Shown here piece after piece: positions 33,506-43,047 of a stretch of DNA of 64,000 nucleotides; within the stretch, counting starts at the first letter, position 1; the number at the start of each line of letters is the position of its first letter. The stretch comes from Bradyrhizobium cytisi (GTDB lineage Bacteria > Pseudomonadota > Alphaproteobacteria > Rhizobiales > Xanthobacteraceae), in NCBI RefSeq assembly GCF_008123515.1, contig NZ_VSSR01000072.1, forward strand, positions 1 through 64,000, given 5' to 3'. The notes under the pieces are model-generated. The model worked only from the letters and a program-made list of their open reading frames with translations. It was not told where the DNA came from and did not search any database. A program made the position numbers and the translations under genes.

Positions 33506-35773
33506 ATGAGCTTCCGCCGCGACACCCTGACAAAACCGATCTTCTCCTGGGCGCGCGGCGTGCTGCCGGCGATGTCCGATACCGAGCGCGAGGCGCTGGA
33601 GGCCGGTGACGTCTGGTGGGACGCCGATCTCTTCACCGGCAATCCCGACTGGTCAAAGCTGCTGAGGATTCCGCAGGCAACGCTGACGGACGAGGAGCGG
33701 GCTTTCCTCAACGGTCCCGTCGACGAGCTCTGCGCCATGCTCGACGAGTGGAAGATTTTTTGGGAATGGCGTGACCTGCCGCAGGAGGCGTGGGCCTTCA
33801 TCAAGCGCGAGAAATTCTTCGGCATGATCATCCCGAAGGAATTTGGCGGCCTCGGCTTCTCGCCCTATGCCCATTCGGAAGTGGTGCGGAAAATCTCGAC
33901 CCGCTCGATCGCCGCCGCCGTCACGGTGATGGTGCCGAACTCGCTCGGCCCCGGCGAGCTCCTGATGCGCTTCGGCACAAGTGAGCAGCAGGAGCGCTGG
34001 CTGCCGCGCCTCGCGGATGGTCGCGACATTCCCTGCTTTGGCCTCACCAGTCCGGAGGCCGGCTCCGATGCCGCCTCGATGGTCGACACCGGCATCATCT
34101 GCAAGGGCTTCTTCGAGGGGCAGGAGGTCTTGGGCCTGAAGCTCAACTGGCACAAGCGCTACATCACGCTTGGTCCCGTCGCGACGCTGCTGGGTCTCGC
34201 CTTCAAGGCCTACGATCCCGATCATCTCGTCGGCGATCAGGAAGAGCTCGGTATCAGCGTGGCACTGATCCCGACCAATCTGCCCGGCGTCGAGATCGGC
34301 CACCGCCATCTGCCGTCGATGCAGGTGTTCCAGAATGGCCCGAACCGGGGCCGCGATGTCTTCATCCCGCTCGACTATGTCATCGGCGGTGAGGCACGGC
34401 TCGGGCACGGCTGGAAAATGCTGATGACCGCGCTCGCCGCCGGTCGCGGCATTTCGCTGCCGTCGCTCTCAGCGGCCGGCGCCGCCTACGCGGCGCGCAC
34501 CACCGGCGCCTACGCCCGCATCCGCGAGCAATTCGGCATCTCCATCTCAAAATTCGAAGGCGTCGAGGAGCCGCTTGCGCGTATCGTCGCCACCGCTTAT
34601 CAGCTCGACGCGGCGCGGCGAATGACCTGCGCTGCGCTCAACGCCGGCGTGCATACCGCCGTGATCTCCGCCATCATGAAGCTGCACGCGACCGAGCGGA
34701 TGCGCGTTGCGGTCGACGACGCCATGGACATCCACGGCGGCAAGGCCGTGATCGACGGTCCGCAGAACTATCTCGGCAATCTCCACCGCGCCGTGCCGGT
34801 CGGCATCACGGTCGAGGGCGCCAACATCCTCACCCGCAATCTCATCGTGTTCGGGCAGGGTGCGATCCGCGCCCATCCCTATCTGCTCGACGAGATGAAT
34901 GCGCTCGCCGATACCGATCGCGAGCGCGGTCTCGCCGCGTTCGACAAGGCGTTCTGGAAGCATGTCGGCCATAGCTTCCGGACGCTGTTCCGCGCCTTCG
35001 GTCGAAGCTGGACCTTTGGCGCCTTTGCGCTTGCGCCTGATGCAGGCGACGCCACGCCGTTCTATCGCCAGCTATCGCGCTACTCCGCGGCGTTCGCGCT
35101 CTGCGCCGACATGGCGCTGCTGACGCTCGGCGGTGCGCTGAAGCGCAAGGAGATGCTGTCGGCGCGATTCGGCGACATCCTCTCCGAACTGTACCTGCTC
35201 TCTGCCGCGCTAAAGCGCTGGCAGGACGAGGGCCGGCAGAAGGAAGACTTTGCCGCGCTGGAATGGTGCATGGCGACCGGATTCCGGACGATCGAGAACC
35301 GGCTCGCCGAAATCCTCGCCAACCTGCCGAACCGCTTCGTCGCAGTGATTCTCAAGCTCGTGGTCCAGCCCTTCGGTGCCCGCGTGCTCGGCCCGTCCGA
35401 CCGCGTCGTGCACCAATGCGCAAGCCTCGTGCTGGAGCCCACGGCCGCACGCGAGCGTCTCACGCCGGATCTCGCCCATGTCGACGACGACAGCGGCTTC
35501 GCCCGGCTGGAGCGCGCATTCAAGCTGGTGACGAGCACCGACGCCATCGCCAAGCGCATGCGCGCTGCGCGTATCCGCGACGCCAAGGACGCCGTCGCCA
35601 AGGGCGTGATCACGCAGGCCGAAGGCGAGCAGGTCGCGGCCGCTCATGAAGCCGTCACAAAAGTCATCGAGGTCGACGATTTTGCGCCGGAGGCGCTGTC
35701 GCCGATTTACAAGAAAACCGGCGGCGTGCATCAGTTCTTCCAGGAACTCGGTGAACAGAGGGCGGCGAGCTGA
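33506..35773 (+). CDS. fadE: acyl-CoA dehydrogenase, FadE type
   Basis: First step of beta-oxidation: acyl-CoA to trans-2-enoyl-CoA with FAD. The 755-residue length, a central acyl-CoA dehydrogenase core (KFFGMIIPKEFGGLGFSPYAHSEVV, CFGLTSPEAGSDAASMVDTG, DAMDIHGGKAVIDGPQNYLG) and a C-terminal DUF1974 part match bacterial FadE rather than the 380-residue family. The ATG at 33506 is preceded by GAGG; 33494 is an alternative. The stop overlaps the thiolase start as TGATG. Confidence 0.92.
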   Translation: MSFRRDTLTKPIFSWARGVLPAMSDTEREALEAGDVWWDADLFTGNPDWSKLLRIPQATLTDEERAFLNGPVDELCAMLDEWKIFWEWRDLPQEAWAFIKREKFFGMIIPKEFGGLGFSPYAHSEVVRKISTRSIAAAVTVMVPNSLGPGELLMRFGTSEQQERWLPRLADGRDIPCFGLTSPEAGSDAASMVDTGIICKGFFEGQEVLGLKLNWHKRYITLGPVATLLGLAFKAYDPDHLVGDQEELGISVALIPTNLPGVEIGHRHLPSMQVFQNGPNRGRDVFIPLDYVIGGEARLGHGWKMLMTALAAGRGISLPSLSAAGAAYAARTTGAYARIREQFGISISKFEGVEEPLARIVATAYQLDAARRMTCAALNAGVHTAVISAIMKLHATERMRVAVDDAMDIHGGKAVIDGPQNYLGNLHRAVPVGITVEGANILTRNLIVFGQGAIRAHPYLLDEMNALADTDRERGLAAFDKAFWKHVGHSFRTLFRAFGRSWTFGAFALAPDAGDATPFYRQLSRYSAAFALCADMALLTLGGALKRKEMLSARFGDILSELYLLSAALKRWQDEGRQKEDFAALEWCMATGFRTIENRLAEILANLPNRFVAVILKLVVQPFGARVLGPSDRVVHQCASLVLEPTAARERLTPDLAHVDDDSGFARLERAFKLVTSTDAIAKRMRAARIRDAKDAVAKGVITQAEGEQVAAAHEAVTKVIEVDDFAPEALSPIYKKTGGVHQFFQELGEQRAAS

Positions 35774-37056
35774 TGGCACGACCGGTATTCATCGTCGACG
35801 GCAGCAGGACGCCGTTTTTAAAGGCGCGCTCGGGGCCCGGCCCGTTCACGCCGGTTGATCTTGCCGTGCAATGCGGCCGGCCGCTGCTGGCGCGCCAGCC
35901 GTTCTCGCCCACGACTTTCGACCAGGTCATCCTCGGCTGCGTCAACGTGATCGCGGACGAGATGAACCCGGCTCGTGTCGCAGCACTTCGGCTCGGCATG
36001 GGTGAGGACATGGTCGCCTTCACCATGCAGATCAATTGCGGCTCCGGCATGCAGTCGATCGACACCGCCTACCGCTACATCCGCGAGGGCCACGCCGACA
36101 TGATTTTGGCGGGCGGCACCGAGGCGCTGAGCCACGCGCCGCTGGTCTGGCCGAACTCCGGCGTGCGATGGTTTGCCGGTCTTGCCACGGCGAAAGGCAT
36201 TGCCGCGAAGGCCGCCGCTGCCTTCAAGCTGCGTCCGCGCTATCTCAATCCGATCATCGGCCTCGAGCGTGGGCTGACCGATCCCATCACCGAATTGAAC
36301 ATGGGCCAGACCGCCGAGGTCGTCGGCCATCTCTTCGGCATCACCCGCGCACAGTCGGATGCCTATGCTGCCGAGAGCCATCGACACCTTGCACACGCGC
36401 AGGCCGAGGGCTTTCTGAAGGGCGAGGTCGAGACCGCCTTCTCCCGCGACGGAAAATTCTTCGACCATGATGACGGCGTGCGTCCGGACTCGACAGCCGA
36501 GACGCTGGCAAAACTCAGGCCGGTGTTCGAACGTCCCTGGGGCCAGGTCACCGCGGGCAATTCCTCGCAGATCACCGATGGCGCCTCGTGGGTGATCCTC
36601 GCCTCCGACGCGGCCGTCGCAAAGCACGGACTGAGGCCGAAGGCTGCGATCGTCGATAGCAACTGGGCCGCGCTTGATCCGAGCATCATGGGGCTCGGCC
36701 CCGTGATGTCGGCGACGCCGCTGCTCCAGCGCAACAACCTCACAATCCAGGACGTCGAGACCTGGGAATTGAACGAGGCCTTCGCAACGCAGGTGCTCGG
36801 CTGTCTCGCCGCCTGGAACGACGACAAATTCTGCCGCGAGATTTTGGGCCTCGACGGTGCCGCCGGCGAGATCGATCGTGAGAAGCTCAACGTCGATGGC
36901 GGCGCGATCTCGCTCGGCCATCCCGTCGGCACCTCCGGCAACCGCATCGTGCTGCACCTCGTCAACGCCATGAAGCGGCTGGGAACGCGACGCGGGATTG
37001 CCACCGAATGCATCGGCGGCGGGCTCGGCGGTGCCATGCTGATCGAGGCGGTGTGA
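35773..37056 (+). CDS. acetyl-CoA C-acyltransferase (thiolase, FadA/FadI type)
   Basis: Last step of beta-oxidation: cleaves 3-ketoacyl-CoA with CoA to acetyl-CoA and a shortened acyl-CoA. The nucleophile is Cys89 in QINCGSGMQ, the catalytic His383 is in AISLGHPVGTSGNR, and the second Cys413 is in TECIGGGLGGAM. The length of 427 residues is nearer to FadI than to FadA. It is coupled by a TGATG overlap to fadE and followed two bases later by the multifunctional FadB-like gene. Confidence 0.92.
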   Translation: MARPVFIVDGSRTPFLKARSGPGPFTPVDLAVQCGRPLLARQPFSPTTFDQVILGCVNVIADEMNPARVAALRLGMGEDMVAFTMQINCGSGMQSIDTAYRYIREGHADMILAGGTEALSHAPLVWPNSGVRWFAGLATAKGIAAKAAAAFKLRPRYLNPIIGLERGLTDPITELNMGQTAEVVGHLFGITRAQSDAYAAESHRHLAHAQAEGFLKGEVETAFSRDGKFFDHDDGVRPDSTAETLAKLRPVFERPWGQVTAGNSSQITDGASWVILASDAAVAKHGLRPKAAIVDSNWAALDPSIMGLGPVMSATPLLQRNNLTIQDVETWELNEAFATQVLGCLAAWNDDKFCREILGLDGAAGEIDREKLNVDGGAISLGHPVGTSGNRIVLHLVNAMKRLGTRRGIATECIGGGLGGAMLIEAV

Positions 37057-37058
37057 CC

Positions 37059-39155
37059 ATGGATTCGAAGATCATGACCGCGCTCGGCGACCGCGTGCTC
37101 TCGCTCGGACCTCAGCCCGCGGCTGATAGTCCGTACAAGAACTTCAAGCTGACGCGCGACGCCGACGGCGTTGCCTGGCTGCTGTTCGATCGCGCTGATG
37201 CCAGCGCCAACACGCTGTCCGCCGAGGTGATGGAAGAGTTCGACGCCGTGCTCGCCGCGATCGAGACCGAACGTCCCGCCGGTCTCGTGATCCGCTCGGC
37301 AAAACCGTCGGGCTTCATCGCGGGCGCCGACGTCAACGAATTCCGTGGCGCAAGCGATTCCGCGATGGTCGAGACCCGCATCCACGCCGCGCATGCGGCG
37401 GTCGATCATCTGGAGGCGCTGAAGCTGCCGACGGTCGCGGTCATCCACGGCTTCTGCCTCGGCGGTGGGCTCGAGGTCGCGCTGGCTTGCCAGTCGCGCA
37501 TCGCCATCGACGGCGCGCGCTTCGGCTTCCCGGAGGTGATGCTGGGCCTGCATCCCGGCCTCGGCGGCACCGCGCGCTTCACCGCTCTGGTCAATCCGAC
37601 CCAGTCGATGGCGCTGATGCTGACCGGCCGCACCATCGATGCGAGCCGCGCCAAAGTGCTCGGTCTCGTCGACACCGTGACGCAGGAGCGCCATGTCCAT
37701 AACGCGGTGAAGGACGCGCTGTTTGGCCGGCTGAAGAAGGCGCGCCCGAACCTCCTTGCGCGGGCTGCCAATTTCGGACCGGCGCGTGGGCTGCTGGCAA
37801 AGCGTATGCGTCGCGAGGCGGCGAAGGCCGCGCCCCGCGAGCATTATCCGGCGCCCTATGCGCTGATCGATCTCTGGGAGACCCATGGCGGCAGCAAGTC
37901 CGCGATGCTGAGGGCGGAGCAGGCCTCGTTCGCCAAGCTGATGGTGACGCCGACCGCGCAGAATTTGATACGCGTGTTCTTCCTGCGCGAGCAGATGAAG
38001 AAGGCGGCGGGCAGCGGCAACACGGTCAAGCACGTCCATGTCATCGGCGCCGGCGCCATGGGCGGCGATATCGCGGCCTGGTGCGCGGGGCAGGGGCTTC
38101 GCGTCTCGCTCGCCGACATGAAGGCTGAGCCGATCGCAGGTGCGGTCAAGCGCGCTGCCGAGCTCTACGGCAAGATCATCCGCAAGCCGACCGAGGTCCG
38201 CGACGCGCTCGATCGCCTGATCCCGGACATGGACGGCGAGGGCGTCCGCAATGCGGACCTCGTCATCGAGGCGGTGCCGGAAAAGCTCGAGCTCAAGCAG
38301 AAGGTCTATGCCGGCCTCGAGCCGAAGATGAAGCCGGGCGCGATTCTCGCCACCAACACCTCGAGCATTCCGCTTCAGGATCTGCGCACCACGTTGTCGC
38401 GGCCGGAGCGGCTCGTCGGCCTGCATTTCTTCAATCCGGTGTCGCGGCTGCAGCTCGTCGAGGTCGTCAGCCATGACGGCAACGACGCGGAAGTCCTGAA
38501 AGAAGCGCTCGCCTTCGTCGGCGCGATCGACCGGCTGCCGCTGTCGGTGAAGAGCTCGCCGGGCTTCCTCGTCAACCGCGCGCTGACGCCCTACATGCTG
38601 GAAGCGATGGTGATGCTGGACGAGAAGATCGACCAGCGCCTGATCGATGCTGCCGCGGAACAGTTCGGCATGCCGATGGGGCCGATCGAGCTGGCCGACC
38701 AGGTTGGCCTCGACATCTGTCTCGACGTCGGCGACATGCTGCGCACCAGGTTCGGCGATCTCCTGCCGCCGACGCCGGCCTGGCTGCGCGAGAAGGTTGC
38801 TAAGGGCGAACTCGGCCGCAAGACCGGCAAGGGGTTTTATACCTGGAAGGACGGCAAGGCGGAGAAGACGCCATTGCCCGAGACCGGTCCGCGCGTCACC
38901 GACCAGATGATCGACCGCCTGGTGCTGCCGATGTCCAACGTCTGCGTCGCGTGCCTGCGCGAAGGCATCGTCGACGATCCCGATGTGGTCGACGGCGCCA
39001 TGATCTTCGGCACGGGTTATGCGCCGTTCCGCGGTGGGCCGCTGAACTATGCGCGTGCACGCGGCGTGGAGAATGTCGTATCCACCATGCGCGCGCTGGC
39101 CGAACGATTCGGCGAACGCTTTGCGCCCGACCCGGGCTGGGACAGTTTCAAGTGA
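37059..39155 (+). CDS. multifunctional enoyl-CoA hydratase/3-hydroxyacyl-CoA dehydrogenase (FadB/FadJ type)
   Basis: A 698-residue fusion catalysing the two middle steps of beta-oxidation. The N-terminal crotonase domain has FIAGADVNEF as oxyanion segment and GGGLEVALACQSRIAIDGARFGFPEVMLGLHPGLGG with the paired Glu. The Rossmann motif VIGAGAMGGDIAAWCAGQG starts near residue 329, followed by NTSSIPLQDL, HFFNPVSRLQLVEVV and the C-terminal helical part (GFLVNRALTPYMLEA, GFYTWKDGK). It is the third gene of the fad operon. Confidence 0.94.
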   Translation: MDSKIMTALGDRVLSLGPQPAADSPYKNFKLTRDADGVAWLLFDRADASANTLSAEVMEEFDAVLAAIETERPAGLVIRSAKPSGFIAGADVNEFRGASDSAMVETRIHAAHAAVDHLEALKLPTVAVIHGFCLGGGLEVALACQSRIAIDGARFGFPEVMLGLHPGLGGTARFTALVNPTQSMALMLTGRTIDASRAKVLGLVDTVTQERHVHNAVKDALFGRLKKARPNLLARAANFGPARGLLAKRMRREAAKAAPREHYPAPYALIDLWETHGGSKSAMLRAEQASFAKLMVTPTAQNLIRVFFLREQMKKAAGSGNTVKHVHVIGAGAMGGDIAAWCAGQGLRVSLADMKAEPIAGAVKRAAELYGKIIRKPTEVRDALDRLIPDMDGEGVRNADLVIEAVPEKLELKQKVYAGLEPKMKPGAILATNTSSIPLQDLRTTLSRPERLVGLHFFNPVSRLQLVEVVSHDGNDAEVLKEALAFVGAIDRLPLSVKSSPGFLVNRALTPYMLEAMVMLDEKIDQRLIDAAAEQFGMPMGPIELADQVGLDICLDVGDMLRTRFGDLLPPTPAWLREKVAKGELGRKTGKGFYTWKDGKAEKTPLPETGPRVTDQMIDRLVLPMSNVCVACLREGIVDDPDVVDGAMIFGTGYAPFRGGPLNYARARGVENVVSTMRALAERFGERFAPDPGWDSFK

Positions 39156-39177
39156 GCAGATGTCACGCGAGAGAAGC

Positions 39178-39588
39178 ATGAGCGAACAGGGGACTACCGA
39201 GCCGAGCGGCGATCTCTGCATCCGCACGCTGGCGATGCCCGCCGACACCAATGCCAATGGTGACATCTTCGGGGGCTGGCTGCTCAGCCAGATGGACGTC
39301 GGCGGCGGCGTGTTTGCCTCGAAGGCCGCCAAGTCGCGTACCGTCACGGTCGCGATCGACGCGATGAATTTTCGCAAGGCGGTCTATGTCGGCGATCTCG
39401 TCTCGGTCTACGCCAATCTCGTGCGTGTCGGTCGCACCTCGCTCACCGTCCATCTCGAAGCCTGGGCGCTGCGGCGGCGCGAGTTGCAGCCGATCCTCGT
39501 GACCGATGGCAATTTCACCTACGTCTCGATCGACGATAACGGCCATCCGCAAGCGATTCAGTGGGATGATCCGCCGATCGCGACGTAA
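39178..39588 (+). CDS. acyl-CoA thioesterase, YciA-like hotdog protein
   Basis: A 136-residue hotdog thioesterase that hydrolyses acyl-CoA to the free acid and CoA. The family motifs are IRTLAMPADTNANGDIFGGWLLSQMD, where N and D flank the active site, and FRKAVYVGDLVSVYANLVRVGRTSL. GAGAGAAG precedes the ATG at 39178. It is 22 bases after the fadB-like gene, so it probably belongs to the same operon and may recycle CoA during fatty acid oxidation. Confidence 0.92.
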   Translation: MSEQGTTEPSGDLCIRTLAMPADTNANGDIFGGWLLSQMDVGGGVFASKAAKSRTVTVAIDAMNFRKAVYVGDLVSVYANLVRVGRTSLTVHLEAWALRRRELQPILVTDGNFTYVSIDDNGHPQAIQWDDPPIAT

Positions 39589-39805
39589 TTTCGCGCGGCG
39601 CCTTGTCCCATCTCACGAAACAGCACCGTGAAACGCGGCGCTGGTGAGTGAGCATGCCGCGGCATTGCCAACAACCAGTCATAAAACGGATGAGGTTCCG
39701 GCGTACTCAAAAGCGCGTCGATTCGGGGTGGAAACGGCCGATTTGCCCTTGGGAACCTTTGGGCAAAACCGTCGTTATTTGCCCGCACTGAGGAATCTAC
39801 GGGCC

Positions 39806-39997
39806 ATGCCGGACAGCTACATCATCGAAGTTAACTCTCAGACCGCGGGCATCGTCGTCCGCGGCGACGGAGGTTATTGCTTCTTCGCCTCGTCTCACCC
39901 GTTCAATCGCCTCGAAGGCCAGATATTCCGCAATGCGCGCGAAGCCGAACGCGCCGCGCGCAAGCTGGTTAGCGGCGATGTGGAGGAGGCGGCGTAA
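39806..39997 (+). CDS. small conserved protein, unknown function
   Basis: A 63-residue protein (MPDSYIIEVNSQTAGIVVRG...) that looks like a small alpha/beta domain: two strands, then FFASSHPFNRLEGQIFRNAREAERAARKL as a helix. Similar short proteins recur in Bradyrhizobium, in my memory, without known function. GAGGAATC lies upstream of the ATG; the frame runs open to 39644 but the extra residues look unlike the rest. Confidence 0.65.
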   Translation: MPDSYIIEVNSQTAGIVVRGDGGYCFFASSHPFNRLEGQIFRNAREAERAARKLVSGDVEEAA

Positions 39998-40002
39998 CCT
40001 CT

Positions 40003-40106
40003 GTCATTCCGGGTCGTGCAAAGCGCGAGCCCGGAATCCATTTCGGCTGAGAATACGTCGCTCGATGGATTCCGGGCCCGCGCCCTTCGGCGCGTCCCGG
40101 AATGAC
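40003..40106. repeat. GTCATTCCGGG palindromic element
   Basis: Terminal perfect 11-bp inverted repeats GTCATTCCGGG/CCCGGAATGAC enclose a 104-base element with further pairing (CCCGGAATCCAT/ATGGATTCCGGG). It fills the gap between two convergent genes. This is another repeat type familiar from Bradyrhizobium intergenic DNA. Confidence 0.88.
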
Positions 40107-40114
40107 CGCATTGG

Positions 40115-40567
40115 TCACAACTTCGTCGCTGCGCGCGACAAGAGTTTCCACTCGTCGCCCTGCTTTTGCCAGTTCATCAGGATGTGAAGGTTGGTCGGCA
40201 CTTTTTTCCCATCGGCCGCCATCTCCTGCTCCGCGACCCAGTGGAAGCGCACGATCGCGGCCGGGCCGACGACCTTGATGGTCGGGTCCTGATAGGCGAT
40301 CGAGAGAAACTTCGATTTGCCGTCGGTGGCATTGGTGATGAAGGTCGCCTTGTCCTCGACCTTGCCGCTGGAATGGCTGTAGCTGAGATCGTCCCAGCAC
40401 AGTGCGCCGAGCGCCTTCGGGTCGGCCGCGATCTGGGCGAGGCGGAAGGCCTCGACCTGCTTCGCCACGGCTTCTTCGTCCGCTGAAGCAGCGAGCGCCG
40501 GTGTCGAGAGCGCAAGCGCGGAGACGGCGAGAGTCGAGAGAGCCAGATCGCGTCGGTTGATCGTCAT
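40115..40567 (-). CDS. exported SnoaL/NTF2-like protein (DUF4440 type)
   Basis: A 150-residue protein with a twin-arginine-like signal (MTINRRDLALSTLAVSALALSTPALA) and one NTF2-like domain: VEAFRLAQIAADPKALGALCWDDLSYSHSSGKVEDKATFI then AAIVRFHWVAEQEM and HILMNWQKQGDEWKLLSRAATKL. The cone-shaped fold binds diverse small molecules; no catalytic role can be assigned. AAAAAGGAGGAAACG before the ATG at 40567 makes the start certain. Confidence 0.85.
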   Translation of the reverse strand: MTINRRDLALSTLAVSALALSTPALAASADEEAVAKQVEAFRLAQIAADPKALGALCWDDLSYSHSSGKVEDKATFITNATDGKSKFLSIAYQDPTIKVVGPAAIVRFHWVAEQEMAADGKKVPTNLHILMNWQKQGDEWKLLSRAATKL

Positions 40568-40721
40568 CGTTTCCTCCTTTTTGATCTTGCATGGAGTGTT
40601 GCAGCCGCGCGCGGCTTTGTCGAGTGGCGCGTAGTCGTCATGCGCATGCGTCATTGCGCGCGCGAGGCTCTATTGATACGTCTTCGGCATTGATGCGTGT
40701 CGCATTCGGGAAGGTACGGAC

Positions 40722-41396
40722 ATGATCGAGAGTCTCGGCAGGGCATTGCTGTTCGACATCGACGGCACGCTTGCCAACACCGACCCGCTGCACCTGAAGG
40801 CGTTCAACCAGGTGCTCGGTCCTCACGGTCATGTTTTCGACCACGCGCGCTTCTCCAGGGAGCTGCAGGGCTTCGCCAACGTGTCGATCGGGCAGCGTTT
40901 TCTGCCCGATGAAACGTTGGAGCGGCGCGCAGCGATCCTCGGTGAAAAGGAAGAAGTGTTCCGCACGCTGGTCGTGGGGCAGATCGAGCCGTTGCCGGGC
41001 CTGACGGCGCTGCTCGACCGCGCGGATGCCGCCGGCATACCCATGGTTGCCGTCACCAACGCGCCGCGCCTCAACGCCGAGCTGCTGTTGTCCGGCCTTG
41101 GCATTACGCAGCGCTTCAAGGCGCTCGTGATCGGCGACGAGCTGCCGCACGGCAAGCCGCATCCGCTGCCCTATCAGGAGGGGCTGCGTTTCGTCGCCGC
41201 CAGCGCCTCTGCCTCGATCGCCTTCGAGGATTCCCGCTCCGGCGTGCAGTCGGCGGCCGCCGCCGGCATTCCCACCATCGGCATCCGGACCAGCCTCAGC
41301 GACGCTGACCTTGTTGGCGCAGGCGCGGTTGCCTCCGCGAGCGCCTTCGACGATCCCGAGTTGCTCGTGCGGCTCGCAGCTGCGATGGCGTGGTGA
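40722..41396 (+). CDS. HAD-superfamily phosphatase
   Basis: A 224-residue haloacid-dehalogenase-type hydrolase. Motif I is LFDIDGTLANTD with the Asp nucleophile and acid/base, motif II is VAVTNAPR, and motifs III/IV are HGKPHPLPYQEGL and AFEDSRSGVQSAAAAGI. The cap is the helical type of phosphoglycolate or sugar phosphatases. It stands 90 bases before glpR on the same strand, so it could act on glycerol phosphate or a related ester, but this is only inferred from position. Confidence 0.87.
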   Translation: MIESLGRALLFDIDGTLANTDPLHLKAFNQVLGPHGHVFDHARFSRELQGFANVSIGQRFLPDETLERRAAILGEKEEVFRTLVVGQIEPLPGLTALLDRADAAGIPMVAVTNAPRLNAELLLSGLGITQRFKALVIGDELPHGKPHPLPYQEGLRFVAASASASIAFEDSRSGVQSAAAAGIPTIGIRTSLSDADLVGAGAVASASAFDDPELLVRLAAAMAW

Positions 41397-41486
41397 GGGC
41401 TTCATCCATTAACCGTGATCGGCGCGCGCATTGACCGCGCGCGCGAACCGCCGCACCATGCATCGTTCTGATTTGAGGCCATTGCC

Positions 41487-42335
41487 GTGACCGGATTGAC
41501 CCATCGCCAAGCCGAAATCCTCAACATCGCCCGCGCCTCCGGCCGCGTCATGGTCGACGAGCTGGCGCGCCGGTTCGAAGTCTCGGCGCAAACCATCCGC
41601 AAGGACCTCAACGATCTCTGCGAGCGCCGTTCGCTGACCCGTGTCCATGGCGGCGCAATCATCGCCTCGGGCGTCGAAAATCTCGCTTACGAGGCGCGCC
41701 GCTTCGTTGCCGCCGACGAGAAGAAGGCGATCGGCGCGGCCGCCGCCTCGCTGATCCCGAACGGCTGCTCGCTCTTCATCAACATCGGCACCACCACGGA
41801 GGAGGTCGCGAGCGCGCTGACCTCGCATGAGGATCTCCTCGTCATCACCAACAACCTCAATGTCGCCATGCTGCTCTACCGCCATCCCCGCATCGAGGTG
41901 GTCGTGGCCGGCGGCACGGTGCGGCGCGCCGACGGCGCCGTGGTCGGCTCGACCGCAACGCAGCTGATCGGGCAGTTCAAGGTCGATTACGCCATCATCG
42001 GTGCGTCCGCGATCGACGAGGAGGGCGCTCTCCTCGACTTCGACTATCGCGAGGTGCAGGTGGCGCAGGCCATCATCGCCAATGCCCGCAGTGTCATGCT
42101 GGTGGCCGATTCCACAAAACTTCGCCGCAGCGCGCCGGTCCGCATCGCCCATATCAGCCAGATCCAGACCTTCGTCACCGATCAGGAACTGCCCGAGCGC
42201 CTCTCCACCATCTGCCACGGCAAGGGCATCGAGGTGGTGGCGGCGATGCCGAAGGCGGCGGGCGATATCGATGAGGCTCAGGCCGAAGCGCAGGAGGCGG
42301 CGCCGGAAGCAGCACCTGTGGTGCGGCTGCGATAG
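41487..42335 (+). CDS. glpR: DeoR-family regulator, probable glycerol repressor
   Basis: A 282-residue DeoR-type regulator. The N-terminal winged helix is LTHRQAEILNIARASGRVMVDELARRFEVSAQTIRKDLNDLCERRSLTRVHGGAI, and the sugar-phosphate-sensing domain has LFINIGTTTEEVASAL and VVVAGGTVRRADGAVVG. GlpR-type members are released from DNA by glycerol 3-phosphate. The glp operon begins about 1 kb downstream on the same strand behind an 11-bp inverted repeat. The start is GTG. A toxin-antitoxin pair lies between this gene and glpD. Confidence 0.87.
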   Translation: MTGLTHRQAEILNIARASGRVMVDELARRFEVSAQTIRKDLNDLCERRSLTRVHGGAIIASGVENLAYEARRFVAADEKKAIGAAAASLIPNGCSLFINIGTTTEEVASALTSHEDLLVITNNLNVAMLLYRHPRIEVVVAGGTVRRADGAVVGSTATQLIGQFKVDYAIIGASAIDEEGALLDFDYREVQVAQAIIANARSVMLVADSTKLRRSAPVRIAHISQIQTFVTDQELPERLSTICHGKGIEVVAAMPKAAGDIDEAQAEAQEAAPEAAPVVRLR

Positions 42336-42339
42336 CGCC

Positions 42340-42756
42340 TCAGGCGTTGCTCCACGGGTTAAACAGCGCCACGCCCGTGGGTTCGAAATCCCCCACATTG
42401 GGTGTGACGACTGTCAACCCGTGAACAAGCGCGGTTGCTGCAATGAGAGCGTCTCGTTCAGCCCGCGGATCGGGAACGTGAAGTTGCGCACAGCACAGCG
42501 CCACGGCCGTATCGACGGCCAGGATCCGCCCCTCAAAGCGAGCCAGCACTTGATCGTCGATCCACGAGCGCAAGACAGCACCTTGCGCATCGTCCTTGCG
42601 CTCGATCAGGCGCGCGCCAAGTTCGATCTCGAGGATCGAGATGACAGACATGAAGAAATTCGCCGCGGGGACCGCATTGGCCCAGACGACGACATTGCGA
42701 TCGGCTTTATCCGTTCGCCTGAGCTCGGAAATGACATTGGTGTCCAGCAGAAACAT
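42340..42756 (-). CDS. VapC-type PIN-domain toxin
   Basis: A 138-residue PIN-domain ribonuclease. The metal-binding acids are at the expected places: Asp5 in MFLLDTNVISELRR, Glu in SVISILEIELGARLIERKD, and Asp in ERDALIAATALVHGLTVVTPNVGDFEPTGV. The start ATG shares a base with the antitoxin stop (TAATG). VapC toxins cut tRNA or rRNA. It ends 5 bases from the glpR stop on the opposite strand. Confidence 0.92.
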   Translation of the reverse strand: MFLLDTNVISELRRTDKADRNVVVWANAVPAANFFMSVISILEIELGARLIERKDDAQGAVLRSWIDDQVLARFEGRILAVDTAVALCCAQLHVPDPRAERDALIAATALVHGLTVVTPNVGDFEPTGVALFNPWSNA

Positions 42757-43007
42757 TAGTCGAGATCGGCGGGCTTGAAGACCCCGTCGAATGTGCGAGG
42801 CGGATCGAAATCAAAGTCCGCGTTCGCTTGTGCCAGCGCCTCGGCGAGGCTCATGTGTCCGCCGCTCAGACGCAAATAATCGTCGATCGTCAGCAGCACA
42901 TGGGCTGGGCGGCCACGATCCGTAATAAAGACCGGCCCTTGCGACGCAGCCTTTTTCGCACCGCTGGTGTCCTGATTGAATTCTCGGCTGGTGAGGGTGG
43001 TCACCAT
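42756..43007 (-). CDS. Phd/YefM-type antitoxin
   Basis: An 83-residue antitoxin: VTTLTSREFNQDTSGAKKAASQGPVFITDRGRPAHVLLTIDDYLRL is the Phd/YefM DNA-binding fold, and the C-terminus (ANADFDFDPPRTFDGVFKPADLD) is the acidic toxin-binding tail. It is first in the operon and overlaps the PIN toxin by one base. Its promoter contains a palindrome, so autorepression is likely. Confidence 0.9.
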   Translation of the reverse strand: MVTTLTSREFNQDTSGAKKAASQGPVFITDRGRPAHVLLTIDDYLRLSGGHMSLAEALAQANADFDFDPPRTFDGVFKPADLD

Positions 43008-43047
43008 CGTCAGTGCTCCTCATTGCGCGGTGCCATACGTGCCCCGA

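Noticed and set aside
36363..39377. 1004-codon open frame on the minus strand across the thiolase and FadB-like genes
   Set aside because: It is antisense to two genes with intact catalytic motifs. High GC at third positions leaves few stops in this frame, and its translation is Arg/His/Asp-rich without domain motifs.
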